From contig JAFLDV010000034.1 of assembly GCA_017302255.1 (NCBI GenBank), forward strand, positions 1 to 44,715: 44,715 nucleotides of DNA, given 5' to 3'. Below the pieces are notes generated by a model, which was not told the DNA's origin, made no database searches, and saw nothing but the letters and a program-made list of their open reading frames with translations. The translations under genes and the position numbers were made by a program. This DNA is from Gammaproteobacteria bacterium. Lineage in GTDB: Bacteria; Pseudomonadota; Gammaproteobacteria; Enterobacterales; Alteromonadaceae. The number at the start of each line of letters is the position of its first letter. The first letter of the stretch is position 1. This document shows, one piece after another, positions 35,384 through 43,850 of the stretch.

Positions 35384-36697
35384 TTAAACCAACGAAGCCC
35401 ATAAGTCATATTCGTCGGCTTCTTCAACTACTGCCGTGACTACATCACCCGCTTTTAAGCCAGTTTCGCCATTTAAGTAAACTGCGCCGTCGATTTCTGG
35501 TGCGTCAGCGAAACTGCGGCCGATTGCGCCTTCGTCGTCAACTTCATCAATCAGTACTTGGATAGTTTTACCGATTTTGCCTTGCAGGCGCGCAGCACTG
35601 ATGCGTTGTTGTGTTTCCATAAAGCGGTGGTAACGCTCTTCTTTGATTTCTTCTGGCACTGGATCTGGCAGTTCGTTTGCTTTGGCGCCAACGACTGGAC
35701 TGTATTTAAAGCAGCCAACGCGATCCAATTGCGCTTCTTCTAAGAAGTTCAGCAATTCTTGAAACTCTTCTTCGGTTTCGCCAGGGAAACCAACGATGAA
35801 GGTCGAACGAATGGTCAATTCAGGGCAGATCTCGCGCCATTTTTTGATGCGCTCTAAAGTGCGCTCAGCTTGACCTGGACGTTTCATCAATTTCAGGATG
35901 CGTGGACTCGCATGCTGAAATGGAATGTCCAAATAAGGTAATAACTTGCCTGCGGCCATCAGTGGGATCACATCGTCCACATGCGGGTATGGGTAGACAT
36001 AATGCAAACGCACCCAAATACCTAAATCGGCAAGGGCCTCACATAATGACTGCATTGAAGTTTTGACCGGTTGACCGTTCCAAAAACCAGTGCGGTGTTT
36101 AACATCAACGCCGTAAGCGCTAGTGTCTTGCGAAATGACCAGCAACTCTTTAACGCCAGCGTTTTTCAAGCGCGCAGCTTCATCTAACACTTCACCGATT
36201 GGCCGGCTGACTAAATCACCACGCATTGATGGGATGATACAGAAGGTACAACGATGGTTACAGCCTTCAGATATTTTCAGGTAAGCGTAATGCTTTGGCG
36301 TTAATTTCACGCCAGTGTCTGGAATAAGCTGTAAAAATGGGTCGTATTTTGGTTTTGGTACAAATTGATGCACTTGCTCCAACACGTTTTCATAAGCGTG
36401 AGGACCGGTGATGCCCAAAACATTTGGATGCACTTGGCGAATTTCGTCTTCACGAGCACCTAAACAGCCGGTGACAATAACCTTGCCATTCTCAGCTAAA
36501 GCTTCGCCGATGGTATCTAACGACTCTTGCACTGCGCTGTCGATAAAACCACAGGTATTCACGATGACTAATTCTGCATCGTCGTAATTCGGCACAATGT
36601 TGTAGCCTTCAATTTTTAATTGCGTCAGGATGCGCTCGGAATCAACTAAATTCTTTGGGCAGCCGAGGCTGACGAAACCAACTTTAGGTTGTGACAT
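35384..36697 (-). CDS. rimO: Ribosomal protein S12 methylthiotransferase
   Basis: Radical-SAM enzyme that methylthiolates an aspartate of ribosomal protein S12 (Asp89 in E. coli). The N-terminal MTTase domain holds the first cluster cysteines ([27 protein letters not shown]). The radical-SAM motif is CNHRCTFC, and a C-terminal TRAM domain follows ([20 protein letters not shown]). [10 protein letters not shown] separates RimO from the tRNA enzyme MiaB. The ATG at 36697 is preferred, with AAGG upstream; the longer frame begins with a GTG that lies inside that ribosome site. Length (437) is normal. Confidence 0.96.
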   Translation of the reverse strand: MSQPKVGFVSLGCPKNLVDSERILTQLKIEGYNIVPNYDDAELVIVNTCGFIDSAVQESLDTIGEALAENGKVIVTGCLGAREDEIRQVHPNVLGITGPHAYENVLEQVHQFVPKPKYDPFLQLIPDTGVKLTPKHYAYLKISEGCNHRCTFCIIPSMRGDLVSRPIGEVLDEAARLKNAGVKELLVISQDTSAYGVDVKHRTGFWNGQPVKTSMQSLCEALADLGIWVRLHYVYPYPHVDDVIPLMAAGKLLPYLDIPFQHASPRILKLMKRPGQAERTLERIKKWREICPELTIRSTFIVGFPGETEEEFQELLNFLEEAQLDRVGCFKYSPVVGAKANELPDPVPEEIKEERYHRFMETQQRISAARLQGKIGKTIQVLIDEVDDEGAIGRSFADAPEIDGAVYLNGETGLKAGDVVTAVVEEADEYDLWASLV

Positions 36698-36795
36698 CGG
36701 GTTAAACACCTTGCTTAAAATGGGCGCGTATTTTAAACGAAAGGCTAGCGAGGAGCTAGCAATAAAACCGCCATTCCATACACCGCCGTGAAAAA

Positions 36796-36840
36796 TTGCT
36801 TAAACACTCATTTCAATTGAACGTTTGAAGCAATTTTTTT
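36796..36840. repeat. Terminator-like hairpin in the rimO-psrA divergent region
   Basis: ATTGCTTAAAC pairs with GTTTGAAGCAAT (one bulged G) around a loop of about 17 bases, ending in seven T on the plus strand and five on the minus. Its position between divergent starts is odd. Confidence 0.6.
36801..36814. promoter_or_regulatory. psrA: Possible distal PsrA-type half-matched operator
   Basis: AAAC-ACTC-ATTT, sharing the first eight bases of the site at 36927. It lies on the left arm of the hairpin and nearer to rimO. Weak by itself. Confidence 0.35.
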
Positions 36841-36912
36841 CAACTATGCTTGCTAAAGCTGGTTGCTCAACTGCGATCAATTTTTCGCGGCTGTATTGAC
36901 TTCAGCAATATT

Positions 36913-36939
36913 CAAACGTACATTTCAAACACTCGTTTA
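36913..36939. promoter_or_regulatory. psrA: Tandem PsrA-type operators upstream of psrA
   Basis: Two abutting sites with a 13-base period: CAAAC-GTAC-ATTTC and CAAAC-ACTC-GTTTA. The second matches exactly the AAAC-N4-GTTT core known for PsrA of pseudomonads and Shewanella. It ends 14 bases before the psrA ATG, which suggests autorepression. Confidence 0.65.
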
Positions 36940-36953
36940 AATTTGTGACTGAT

Positions 36954-37586
36954 ATGACCAGTAAGCAAAATACCCAGCAAAAAATTTTAGATGCCGCTGA
37001 GCAGTTATTTTCCGAAACCGGCTTTTCGGCGACTTCACTGCGCCAAATTACCAGTATGGCGGAAGTGAATTTGGCCTCGGTGAATTATCACTTTGGTTCG
37101 AAGAAAGAGCTGATTCAATCGGTGTTACAGCGGTATTTGGCAGTGTTAATGCCACGCTTAGATGGTGAGTTCAGTCGCTTGCTGGCATCGCAACAACCCA
37201 ATCAATTGCCGACAGTGCTAGCGGTGTTTATCGAGCCATTACTGGAACTTAATAAAGTACAGCACAACGGCACTACGATGTTTTTGCAGTTGTTAGGTCG
37301 TGGTTATACCGATGTGCAGGGGCACTTGCGTTGGTTCTTCAACCATCATTACGGCCGTACTTTAGACAAGTTCGTATTGCTAGTGCAGCAAAGTTGTCCG
37401 CAACTGCCTGCTAGCGAAATTTTCTGGCGCCTGCATTTTTCGCTCGGCACCATCGTATTTACCATGGCGTCGAATGTCGCGTTAAAAGACATTGCGGCTG
37501 CTGATTTTAATGAAGTTGTGGAAATTGACGGGGTGATTAAACGTTTAATCCCTTATCTGGCAGCCGGAATTGCTGCACCGCTTTAA
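36954..37586 (+). CDS. psrA: TetR-family fatty-acid regulator, PsrA-like
   Basis: A roughly 210-residue TetR repressor. The N-terminal helix-turn-helix (ILDAAEQLFSETGFSATSLRQIT, then VNLASVNYHFGSKKELIQ) is very close to Pseudomonas PsrA, which binds long-chain fatty acids and controls beta-oxidation. The C-terminal ligand domain contains LQLLGRGYTD. It lies 85 bases ahead of fadE on the same strand, and PsrA-type operators lie right upstream, so autoregulation is likely. The start is ATG at 36954 or GTG at 36945; neither has a good ribosome site. Confidence 0.85.
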   Translation: MTSKQNTQQKILDAAEQLFSETGFSATSLRQITSMAEVNLASVNYHFGSKKELIQSVLQRYLAVLMPRLDGEFSRLLASQQPNQLPTVLAVFIEPLLELNKVQHNGTTMFLQLLGRGYTDVQGHLRWFFNHHYGRTLDKFVLLVQQSCPQLPASEIFWRLHFSLGTIVFTMASNVALKDIAAADFNEVVEIDGVIKRLIPYLAAGIAAPL

Positions 37587-37671
37587 ATAATGATGACTCG
37601 AAGTTTTGTTTAACCGTGAAATACCAATTTTAGAAAGTACCGATTAACCCTAAGTACCAAGGAACCGCCCT

Positions 37672-39975
37672 ATGTTTATTTTATTTGTACTGCTTGTTGT
37701 GCTTGCAGTGGTGTTAGGCGTGACGGACATCCGTCGCAACCTAATCACTAAACCAATTTTTGGCATTTTTAAGAAAATCCTACCGCCACTGTCTGATACT
37801 GAACGTGAAGCGATGGAAGCGGGCGATGTTTGGTGGGACGGTGAGTTATTTAAAGGCAAGCCGGATTGGGCGAAGCTGCACGCGATCCCAAAACCACAGC
37901 TGTCTGCTGACGAACAAGCGTTTATGGATAACGAAGTCGAAACTTTGTTAAAAATGCTTGATGACTACAAAATCGTGCAAGAACAACGTGACCTGCCAAA
38001 AGAAGTGTGGGATTACGTGAAAGCCAATGGCTTCTTCGCAATGATTATTCCTAAGAGCTTCGGTGGCCGTGAGTTTTCGGCAATTGCCAACTCAACTATC
38101 GTTTCTCGCATCGCGACCCGCAGCTTAACTTGTGCGGTGACTGTGATGGTGCCTAACTCGTTAGGCCCAGGCGAATTATTAATGCATTACGGTACCCAAG
38201 AGCAAAAAGACCGTTGGTTACCAGGTCTTGCCAAAGGTTCTGAAGTGCCATGTTTCGCTTTAACTGGCCCAGAAGCAGGTTCTGATGCTGGTGGTATTCC
38301 AGATACTGGTGTGGTTTGTAAAGGTCAGTTCGAAGGCCAAGAAGTGGTTGGTATTCGCCTGAACTGGGACAAACGTTACATCACCCTAGCACCAGTTGCG
38401 ACTGTGTTAGGTCTGGCGTTTAAATTGTCTGACCCAGAGCGTTTAATGGGTGACAAAGAAGAGCTTGGTATTACTTGTGCGCTGATTCCAACGTCACATC
38501 CTGGTGTTGAAATCGGTGACCGTCATTTCCCAATGAATATGGCGTTTATGAACGGTACTACTTATGGCAAAGACGTGTTCATTCCACTGGAATGGATCAT
38601 CGGTGGTCCATCTTACGCAGGTCGCGGCTGGCGTATGCTGGTTGAGTGTCTGTCTGCAGGTCGTGGTATTTCTCTGCCAGCCCTTGGCACTGCAACAGGT
38701 CACTTAGCAACTCGCATGACCGGTGCTTATGCTTATATCCGTCAGCAATTCGGCATGTCGATTGGTAAGTTTGAAGGTGTGCAAGAATCTTTAGGTCGTA
38801 TCGGTGGTTTAACCTATAGCTTAGAAGCGATGCGCGTAATGACTGCAGGTGCAATTGACCTGAAGTTAAGCCCAAGCGTTGTCACGGCAATTGCCAAATA
38901 CCACATGACAGAAATGTCGCGCACTTTGTTAAATGATGCCTTTGACATTCATGCTGGTCGTGCAATTCAATGTGGTCCGAAGAACTATTTAGCGCATGGT
39001 TATATGGGCGTACCAATTTCTATTACCGTAGAAGGTGCGAACATTCTGACGCGTAACTTGATGATTTTCGGTCAAGGTGCAACTCGTTGCCACCCGTACG
39101 TATTAAAAGAGCTGGAAGCTGCGGCGAATCCTGATGCAGAAGAAGGTTTAAAACAGTTTGATGGTTTACTGATTAAGCACGTTGGTTTTGCCATGGGGAA
39201 CGCTTTTGGCGGTTTATTCCAAGGTTTTACTGCCGGTAAATTTAATAGCTCACCAGTTGGCGGCGAGACTGCGAAGTACTACCAACAACTGACGCGTATG
39301 AGTAACGCACTGGCTATGTCAGCGGATATTTCGATGCTGATGTTAGGCGGTGACTTAAAACGCAAAGAGATGTTATCAGCGCGTTTAGGTGATGTGCTGA
39401 GCCATTTGTACATTGCATCTGCGGTACTGAAATTCTACGAAGATAATGGTCGTCAAGTTGCTGACTTACCATTCGTGCATTACTCAGTACAACGCAACTT
39501 GCATGAAATTGGCCGTGCTTTCTCTGGCTTCTTCAGTAACTTCCCGAATGGTGTAGTCGGTTCTATTCTGAAAGGCATGTTGTTCCCATTTGGTTTGAAC
39601 TTCCCAATGCCGTCGGACGACATTTCAATGCAAATCTCTGATGCATTGTTAAAACCGAGCGTGATCCGCGACCGTTTAACGCACTTGTGCTACATCGGTG
39701 AAGGCGAGCAAGACCCAACAGGTTTGATGGAACTGGCATTTAACGCAGTGCATGACGCTCAGCCGACTATGAAGAAAATCTACCAAGCGCAAAAAGAAGG
39801 TAAAGTACCTCGCAAACTGCCATTACAAGCCACTATCGCCAAAGCGGCGGAAGTTGGTGTGTTAACTGCGGACGAAGTTGCGCAATTAACTCGGATGAAT
39901 GAATTGCGTTTCAGTGCTATTAGCGTCGATAGCTATAAGCCAGGCGAGTTAGAATCGATGGCGTTAAAAGGCTAA
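37672..39975 (+). CDS. fadE: Acyl-CoA dehydrogenase, FadE type
   Basis: First step of fatty-acid beta-oxidation: oxidises acyl-CoA to trans-2-enoyl-CoA, passing electrons through FAD. The 767-residue protein has the FadE layout: one N-terminal membrane helix (MFILFVLLVVLAVVLGV), the N-terminal acyl-CoA dehydrogenase domain (FALTGPEAGSDAGG), the middle domain, the helical domain with ITVEGANILTRNLMIFGQGA, and the extra FadE C-terminal domain. E. coli FadE has 814 residues. AAGGA lies before the ATG. It follows psrA and is a natural target of that repressor, although no clear operator lies in the 85-base gap itself. Confidence 0.95.
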   Translation: MFILFVLLVVLAVVLGVTDIRRNLITKPIFGIFKKILPPLSDTEREAMEAGDVWWDGELFKGKPDWAKLHAIPKPQLSADEQAFMDNEVETLLKMLDDYKIVQEQRDLPKEVWDYVKANGFFAMIIPKSFGGREFSAIANSTIVSRIATRSLTCAVTVMVPNSLGPGELLMHYGTQEQKDRWLPGLAKGSEVPCFALTGPEAGSDAGGIPDTGVVCKGQFEGQEVVGIRLNWDKRYITLAPVATVLGLAFKLSDPERLMGDKEELGITCALIPTSHPGVEIGDRHFPMNMAFMNGTTYGKDVFIPLEWIIGGPSYAGRGWRMLVECLSAGRGISLPALGTATGHLATRMTGAYAYIRQQFGMSIGKFEGVQESLGRIGGLTYSLEAMRVMTAGAIDLKLSPSVVTAIAKYHMTEMSRTLLNDAFDIHAGRAIQCGPKNYLAHGYMGVPISITVEGANILTRNLMIFGQGATRCHPYVLKELEAAANPDAEEGLKQFDGLLIKHVGFAMGNAFGGLFQGFTAGKFNSSPVGGETAKYYQQLTRMSNALAMSADISMLMLGGDLKRKEMLSARLGDVLSHLYIASAVLKFYEDNGRQVADLPFVHYSVQRNLHEIGRAFSGFFSNFPNGVVGSILKGMLFPFGLNFPMPSDDISMQISDALLKPSVIRDRLTHLCYIGEGEQDPTGLMELAFNAVHDAQPTMKKIYQAQKEGKVPRKLPLQATIAKAAEVGVLTADEVAQLTRMNELRFSAISVDSYKPGELESMALKG

Positions 39976-40034
39976 GTCGAAACCGCTTTGATTGTTTTGC
40001 CGGGAATTGTTTTACAGTTCCGATAAAATGCCCG

Positions 40035-40063
40035 AAAAAAGCCAGCAGTCGCTGGCTTTTTTT
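40035..40063. terminator. Intrinsic terminator of fadE
   Basis: AAAAAAGCCAGC, loop AGTC, GCTGGCTTTTTTT. Confidence 0.9.
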
Positions 40064-40148
40064 ATTCTTTTGTCAGTGCGCTTGCGGTAAGCTAGCCAAC
40101 TTATTAGCAGCTTTTTAACTTAGATTAGCCCAAGAGAATATTTAACTC

Positions 40149-41219
40149 ATGATCGGTTCTGTGATGTTGGACCTTGTTGGTCCAGAAATTAGCCAAGAAG
40201 AAAAAGAATTATTGGCGCACCCTGCGGTGGGTGGCGTGATTTATTTTAGCCGCAATTATCATGATAAAGCTCAGTTAAAAGAATTAGTTCGCCAAACTCG
40301 GCTCGCTTCAAAATCACCATTATTGTTGGCCGTCGATCACGAAGGTGGTCGCGTGCAACGCTTTCGTTCGGAATTTACTTTGTTGCCAGCGATGGGCCAA
40401 ATTTGGCCAGGTGCCAACCAAGATTTAGCGCTTGCATCTAGTTATGCCACTGAAATCGCTTGGTTAATGGCAGTTGAAGTATTGGCACAAGATATTGATA
40501 TCTCGTTTGCGCCAGTTGCTGATATTTGGGGCGTATGTGATGTGATTCGTAACCGCGCATTTCATTCAGATCCGGCAAAAGTGGTGACTTTAGTGCAAGC
40601 CTTTGCCAAAGGCATGCATGATGCTGGTATGAAAACGACCGGTAAACATTTCCCAGGTCACGGCAGCGTGAAAGAAGATTCGCATTTAGAGTTACCGGTT
40701 GATCGTCGCAGTCGCGAAGAGATTGAACAACTTGATTTAAAAGTGTTCCGTGATTTACAAAAATTAGCTGCCCTTGATGCCGTCATGCCTGCGCATGTGG
40801 TGTACCCAGCGTTTTGCGATAAAGCCGCAGGGTTTTCTAAGTACTGGTTACAACAGGTGCTGCGCAAAGAGATGTCGTTTGATGGCGTCATTTTCTCTGA
40901 CGATTTAGGCATGAAAGGCGCGCATCAAGCGGGCAGTTATCAGCAGCGCGCTGAAGCAGCATTATCGGCCGGTTGTGACATGATTTTGGTTTGTAACGAC
41001 CGCGCTGGCGCTATTGAAGTGTTGGACACCTTGCCAGAACAATACTGGCAACATAGCAGCGAGCGCCTTGGCAAACTCAAACATCGTTCAAATGTTACTG
41101 AGCAGCAATTGGCACAAAGCCCGCGTTATTTGGCGGCAGTTGAACTTGCAGCGCGCTTAAAGGCTGTGGAACTTGCCAATAACAGTGCAAGCTCTGCTGG
41201 TATTGTTGAACGGGCTTAA
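40149..41219 (+). CDS. nagZ: Beta-N-acetylhexosaminidase
   Basis: Cytosolic glycosidase of family GH3 that removes GlcNAc from anhydro-muropeptides during murein recycling. In many species its product also induces beta-lactamase through AmpR. The N-terminus MIGSVMLDLVG aligns with E. coli NagZ, which fixes the start at 40149. AVDHEGGRVQRFR and the mobile catalytic loop KHFPGHGSVKEDSH (histidine acid/base) are intact; the nucleophilic Asp lies in FSDDLGMKG. Length 356 versus 341 in E. coli. The acetyltransferase gene follows after 29 bases and is probably cotranscribed. Confidence 0.96.
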   Translation: MIGSVMLDLVGPEISQEEKELLAHPAVGGVIYFSRNYHDKAQLKELVRQTRLASKSPLLLAVDHEGGRVQRFRSEFTLLPAMGQIWPGANQDLALASSYATEIAWLMAVEVLAQDIDISFAPVADIWGVCDVIRNRAFHSDPAKVVTLVQAFAKGMHDAGMKTTGKHFPGHGSVKEDSHLELPVDRRSREEIEQLDLKVFRDLQKLAALDAVMPAHVVYPAFCDKAAGFSKYWLQQVLRKEMSFDGVIFSDDLGMKGAHQAGSYQQRAEAALSAGCDMILVCNDRAGAIEVLDTLPEQYWQHSSERLGKLKHRSNVTEQQLAQSPRYLAAVELAARLKAVELANNSASSAGIVERA

Positions 41220-41248
41220 GTCTCATCCACAGTTGTTTTAGGATTTTT

Positions 41249-41761
41249 ATGATTAATACTGCAATTGCTGGCCTGACGTTACGCATGGCCACAGTCGACG
41301 ATGTGCCACAAATTCTGGCGTTTATTCAAGCGCTTGCTGAGTATGAAAAACTGTCAGACCAAGTGGTCGCGACCGAACAGAAACTTAAAGACACGCTTTT
41401 TTCCGACAAAGCCTTTGCTGAAGTGGTTATCGCTGAATATGAGCAACAACCTGCTGGTTTTGCGCTATTTTTCCATAACTACTCAACGTTTTTAGCGCGT
41501 CCAGGCATGTATTTGGAAGATTTGTTTGTCGACCCAGTACTTCGCGGCAAAGGCATCGGCAAGGCATTAATTACCTATTTAGCCAAGCTTGCGACAGAGC
41601 GCGAATGCGGTCGGTTGGAATGGTCAGTACTTGATTGGAATCAGCCGGCGATTGATTTTTATCATTCGCTGGGCGCTGTGATGCTGCACGATTGGCGGAT
41701 CAACCGCGTAACGGGTGACACCTTAGCCAATATGGCCGCGATGTTTCCGGCGAGCAAGTAA
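41249..41761 (+). CDS. GNAT-family N-acetyltransferase (SSAT-like)
   Basis: A 170-residue acetyl-CoA-dependent acetyltransferase. The fold runs from LRMATVDDVPQILAFIQAL through GFALFFHNYSTFLARPGMYLEDLFV to the acetyl-CoA loop RGKGIGKALI and a final WNQPAIDFYHSLGAV. The LARPGxYLEDLFV segment is typical of the diamine acetyltransferase (SSAT)-like branch, so polyamines or other small amines are possible substrates; this is an inference. It begins 29 bases after nagZ. Confidence 0.9.
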   Translation: MINTAIAGLTLRMATVDDVPQILAFIQALAEYEKLSDQVVATEQKLKDTLFSDKAFAEVVIAEYEQQPAGFALFFHNYSTFLARPGMYLEDLFVDPVLRGKGIGKALITYLAKLATERECGRLEWSVLDWNQPAIDFYHSLGAVMLHDWRINRVTGDTLANMAAMFPASK

Positions 41762-41815
41762 TCGCGTTTGGCTTTAGTAAGCCTTTGTATTTTAGTCCTT
41801 CTTCTTATGCAAATA

Positions 41816-41843
41816 TGCCGCAGCATGCTAGAACGCTGCGGCA
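41816..41843. repeat. 9-bp hairpin after the GNAT gene
   Basis: TGCCGCAGC and GCTGCGGCA with a 10-base loop, 55 bases past the acetyltransferase stop. No T run follows, so it is only a possible transcript end. Confidence 0.6.
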
Positions 41844-41878
41844 GTCAAGCACGCTGCGGCATTCAATCGCGCTTCGGT
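41835..41878. repeat. 18-bp imperfect tandem repeat
   Basis: GCTGCGGCAGTCAAGCAC, then GCTGCGGCATTCAATCGC, then a partial GCTTCGGTAG. The first unit is also the right arm of the preceding hairpin. Confidence 0.75.
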
Positions 41879-41951
41879 AGTAACTTAAGCTCCTCAAGTA
41901 AATAAAGTAGCCTCGGTGAATCTAGCAGGCCGCACGCTGTAGTATCAACAC

Positions 41952-42016
41952 GCAGACACGCCGTGAATACCTCCATGTAGGCTCCTAAGCCGCTATCCCT
42001 GAGGCTTAGGGTCTGC
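41952..42016. repeat. Nested palindromic extragenic (REP-like) element
   Basis: Outer arms GCAGAC (41952-41957) and GTCTGC (42011-42016) enclose ACGCCGTGAATAC and an inner perfect stem CCTAAGCC (41984-41991)/GGCTTAGG (42003-42010). The layout, with CGCCGTGAATAC followed by GTAGGCTC and an inner stem, recalls a repeat common between genes of marine gammaproteobacteria. Confidence 0.7.
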
Positions 42017-42042
42017 ATTATTGATAATACTGCGCACAATTT

Positions 42043-42255
42043 ATGACCAACCAAGCTGCAATGGTGTCATCGATTGCTAAGGGCGTTGACTCAACGACGT
42101 TTGATAGTGCCGCTTGCAACAGTCGTATTTATCGTGAAGATACCCGAAGTTTTAGCATCACCTCAACTTGGTATGTCGGGAGGACCTACGAATACATTGA
42201 ATTAGGCCAACTAACTGGGGCTGCCGCGGTTTTAAAAGTGGATGGCCGTGGTTAG
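42043..42255 (+). CDS. Doubtful 70-codon frame, possibly a gene remnant
   Basis: An open frame of 70 codons with no Shine-Dalgarno sequence and no recognisable family. Residues such as RIYREDTRSFSITSTWYVGRTYEYIEL look protein-like, but the last 15 codons coincide with a copy of the trailer repeat found after the next three genes. That suggests the true coding part, if any, is a remnant whose natural end has been lost. Confidence 0.2.
   Translation: MTNQAAMVSSIAKGVDSTTFDSAACNSRIYREDTRSFSITSTWYVGRTYEYIELGQLTGAAAVLKVDGRG
42209..42245. repeat. Trailer repeat, copy A
   Basis: CTAACTGGGGCTGCCGCGG then TTTTAAAAGTGGATG. It aligns with copy B over about 36 bases, most strongly at the 3' half (TTTAAAA-GTGGATG). 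Confidence 0.5.
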
Positions 42256-42455
42256 GGACGGGCTGACAAATTTTCTATGATCTTTAACTGCGGTTGCAGA
42301 AATGTTAAAGTTAGGCCAAAGCCGTGGTGTCCAAGATTAGTTCCCAACAAGCCGTAAACTAAATGAATGGCATGCGAAATTATTCAACTCAGGTAAATCA
42401 TATCGGCATAAGGGGATTGAGATGAAGGGCCTTACTTTTAAATGGAGATATATCT

Positions 42456-42932
42456 ATGAAAGCTGCTAGTCTATTTTTTATTGCTTCTGTGATTTTTTCA
42501 CCATTGTGTTATTCAGAAAATTTGTGGAAATATAATTTTTTGACTACATATGATCAAGTAGGTACTCATCAGACATATATTTCTGATACCCCCAGAGTTG
42601 AAAAGGGTTCCGCTACGGTAAAATTTGATGGCGGTAGCTTCGTAATTGCTTGGCGCAACGAATTTTATCCAGAGGATCCCGAATTTGTCGCTCAAGGGAA
42701 TTATGATATCCAACAAGATAAAGATGGCTCAAAAGTATACAATTTTAAGAATGCAAGATACGTAAACTCTGAGAACGTTGAAGTTGAATTATGGGGAGAG
42801 TTCAGATCAATAAACGTTGGACGTGATTGTTATTTAGAGAGAATACTTATTTCAGATAAATATTTTATTGAAGGTGTGAAATTTTTTAGTAGGCAAGTAG
42901 GTGATTGTGCCGGTGCTGGTAAAGATAGCTAG
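42456..42932 (+). CDS. Hypothetical exported protein, AT-rich
   Basis: A 158-residue protein with a signal peptide (MKAASLFFIASVIFSPLCYS, likely cut before ENLW). The mature part is polar and beta-rich in appearance: TYISDTPRVEKGSATVKFDGG, then FVIAWRNEF and VEVELWGEFRS. Two cysteines lie in the C-terminal third (GRDCYLE, VGDCAG) and could form a disulfide in the periplasm. I do not recognise a family. GGAG lies eight bases ahead of the ATG. The gene is AT-richer than the conserved block, and its stop is the TAG of the sequence TAGGCTAGCTA shared with the next gene. Confidence 0.65.
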   Translation: MKAASLFFIASVIFSPLCYSENLWKYNFLTTYDQVGTHQTYISDTPRVEKGSATVKFDGGSFVIAWRNEFYPEDPEFVAQGNYDIQQDKDGSKVYNFKNARYVNSENVEVELWGEFRSINVGRDCYLERILISDKYFIEGVKFFSRQVGDCAGAGKDS

Positions 42933-42989
42933 GCTAGCTACTACTAATAACCGACTAAACGCTGCTGCCAACAATTTAAAAAGTGGATG
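42930..42989. repeat. Trailer repeat, copy B
   Basis: Starts with the stop-codon sequence TAGGCTAGCTA and ends with the conserved block TAAACGCTGCTGCCAACAAT, then TTAAAAAGTGGATG (42954-42989). Confidence 0.6.
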
Positions 42990-43202
42990 TTCTCAATTGA
43001 AAATATACTATCGGTTTAGAATGTTTTCGCTATGTTCTTGGTCAGTATTTTACAGTGTGTGGCGGAATAATTCCTGTTAATTCTAGAAATTATATTTTGC
43101 AAGCTGATGCATTTAAATAATCAGCTAACTATGATGAAACTGATTTGAAAGACATAAGTAAGCATTGAAAGTTGCAAGTATTAACTAGCCGGAGCTTGAA
43201 TT

Positions 43203-43694
43203 ATGGATGTTTTGAAAATTGCTGCATTTCTTTCTATTTTACTATTTGCAAGTAACTCTTCAGCAATTTCAGATGGAGAAGGCTTGTATTCAAATTGTGA
43301 AAATAGAATCCTTGCAAAATATTCTGGTTACAGAAAGGCGACACGTGATGGGCGTGATACCTTTGATTATTTTGATGTAGTTTATCTTTATAAACATCTT
43401 GAAGATAGTGTCTCTCGGAGGACTGTTACGCAAGAAGAAGCAATAACCCAGATTGCTAGGTTTATGCAAAGTAGAGATTTTATTACGTCTAAAATTGCAC
43501 GCGTTTTTAGATATAGTTTTAGGTGTGATGATGCGAATGCTACTTTGATTATACAATATTCTCGCAATGAAGAAGAAAATTTAGATTATATGCGAATTGA
43601 AATGAGAAATCATAAAATAATCGGTATGTCTGAGGAATGGGAAGATTATGCAAGTAATTTTGATTTTACTGAATGGCCTGTTGAACTCAACTAG
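43203..43694 (+). CDS. Hypothetical exported protein, AT-rich
   Basis: A 163-residue protein with a signal peptide (MDVLKIAAFLSILLFASNSSA). The mature part has two cysteines (SNCENR and FRCDDA), many charged residues, and a likely alpha-beta layout: helix at EEAITQIARFMQS, strands at RVFRYSFRCDD, ATLIIQYSRN and YMRIEMRNHKI. No family recognised. GGAG lies eight bases before the ATG at 43203. Composition is strongly AT-rich. Its stop TAG begins the same 11-base sequence as in the preceding gene, and a 79-bp inverted-repeat-bounded trailer follows. Confidence 0.65.
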   Translation: MDVLKIAAFLSILLFASNSSAISDGEGLYSNCENRILAKYSGYRKATRDGRDTFDYFDVVYLYKHLEDSVSRRTVTQEEAITQIARFMQSRDFITSKIARVFRYSFRCDDANATLIIQYSRNEEENLDYMRIEMRNHKIIGMSEEWEDYASNFDFTEWPVELN

Positions 43695-43768
43695 GCTAGC
43701 TATAATTTTACAGCGGGTGTCCGTAAACAGAATAAACTCAGCCGTCAATAATTTAAAATTAGCCTAGT
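43690..43768. repeat. Trailer repeat, copy C, bounded by 9-bp inverted repeats
   Basis: ACTAGGCTA (43690-43698) and TAGCCTAGT (43760-43768) are perfect complements and bound a 79-base element. It holds ATAAACTCAGCCGTCAATAA then TTTAAAA, which aligns with copies B and D. Confidence 0.6.
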
Positions 43769-43850
43769 CGTGATCAGAATAACCCGCATAATTACAGCCA
43801 TATCCGAGAAAGTGCATGTAATTAATGGAAGTTAATAAGGTAGTTTAATC

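Larger units (their letters stand above)
41762..42455. other. Gene-poor accessory junction with repeats
   Basis: About 700 bases between the acetyltransferase and the first AT-rich gene. It holds a hairpin and an 18-bp tandem repeat (41816-41878), a nested palindromic element (41952-42016), a doubtful 70-codon frame (42043-42255) whose end carries a copy of the trailer repeat, and the leader of the next gene. Conserved genes stop at 41761; everything to the right looks accessory. Confidence 0.6.

Noticed and set aside
41863-42054. 63-codon frame on the minus strand
   Set aside because: Most of it is a translation of the palindromic element and the 18-bp repeat; no ribosome site.
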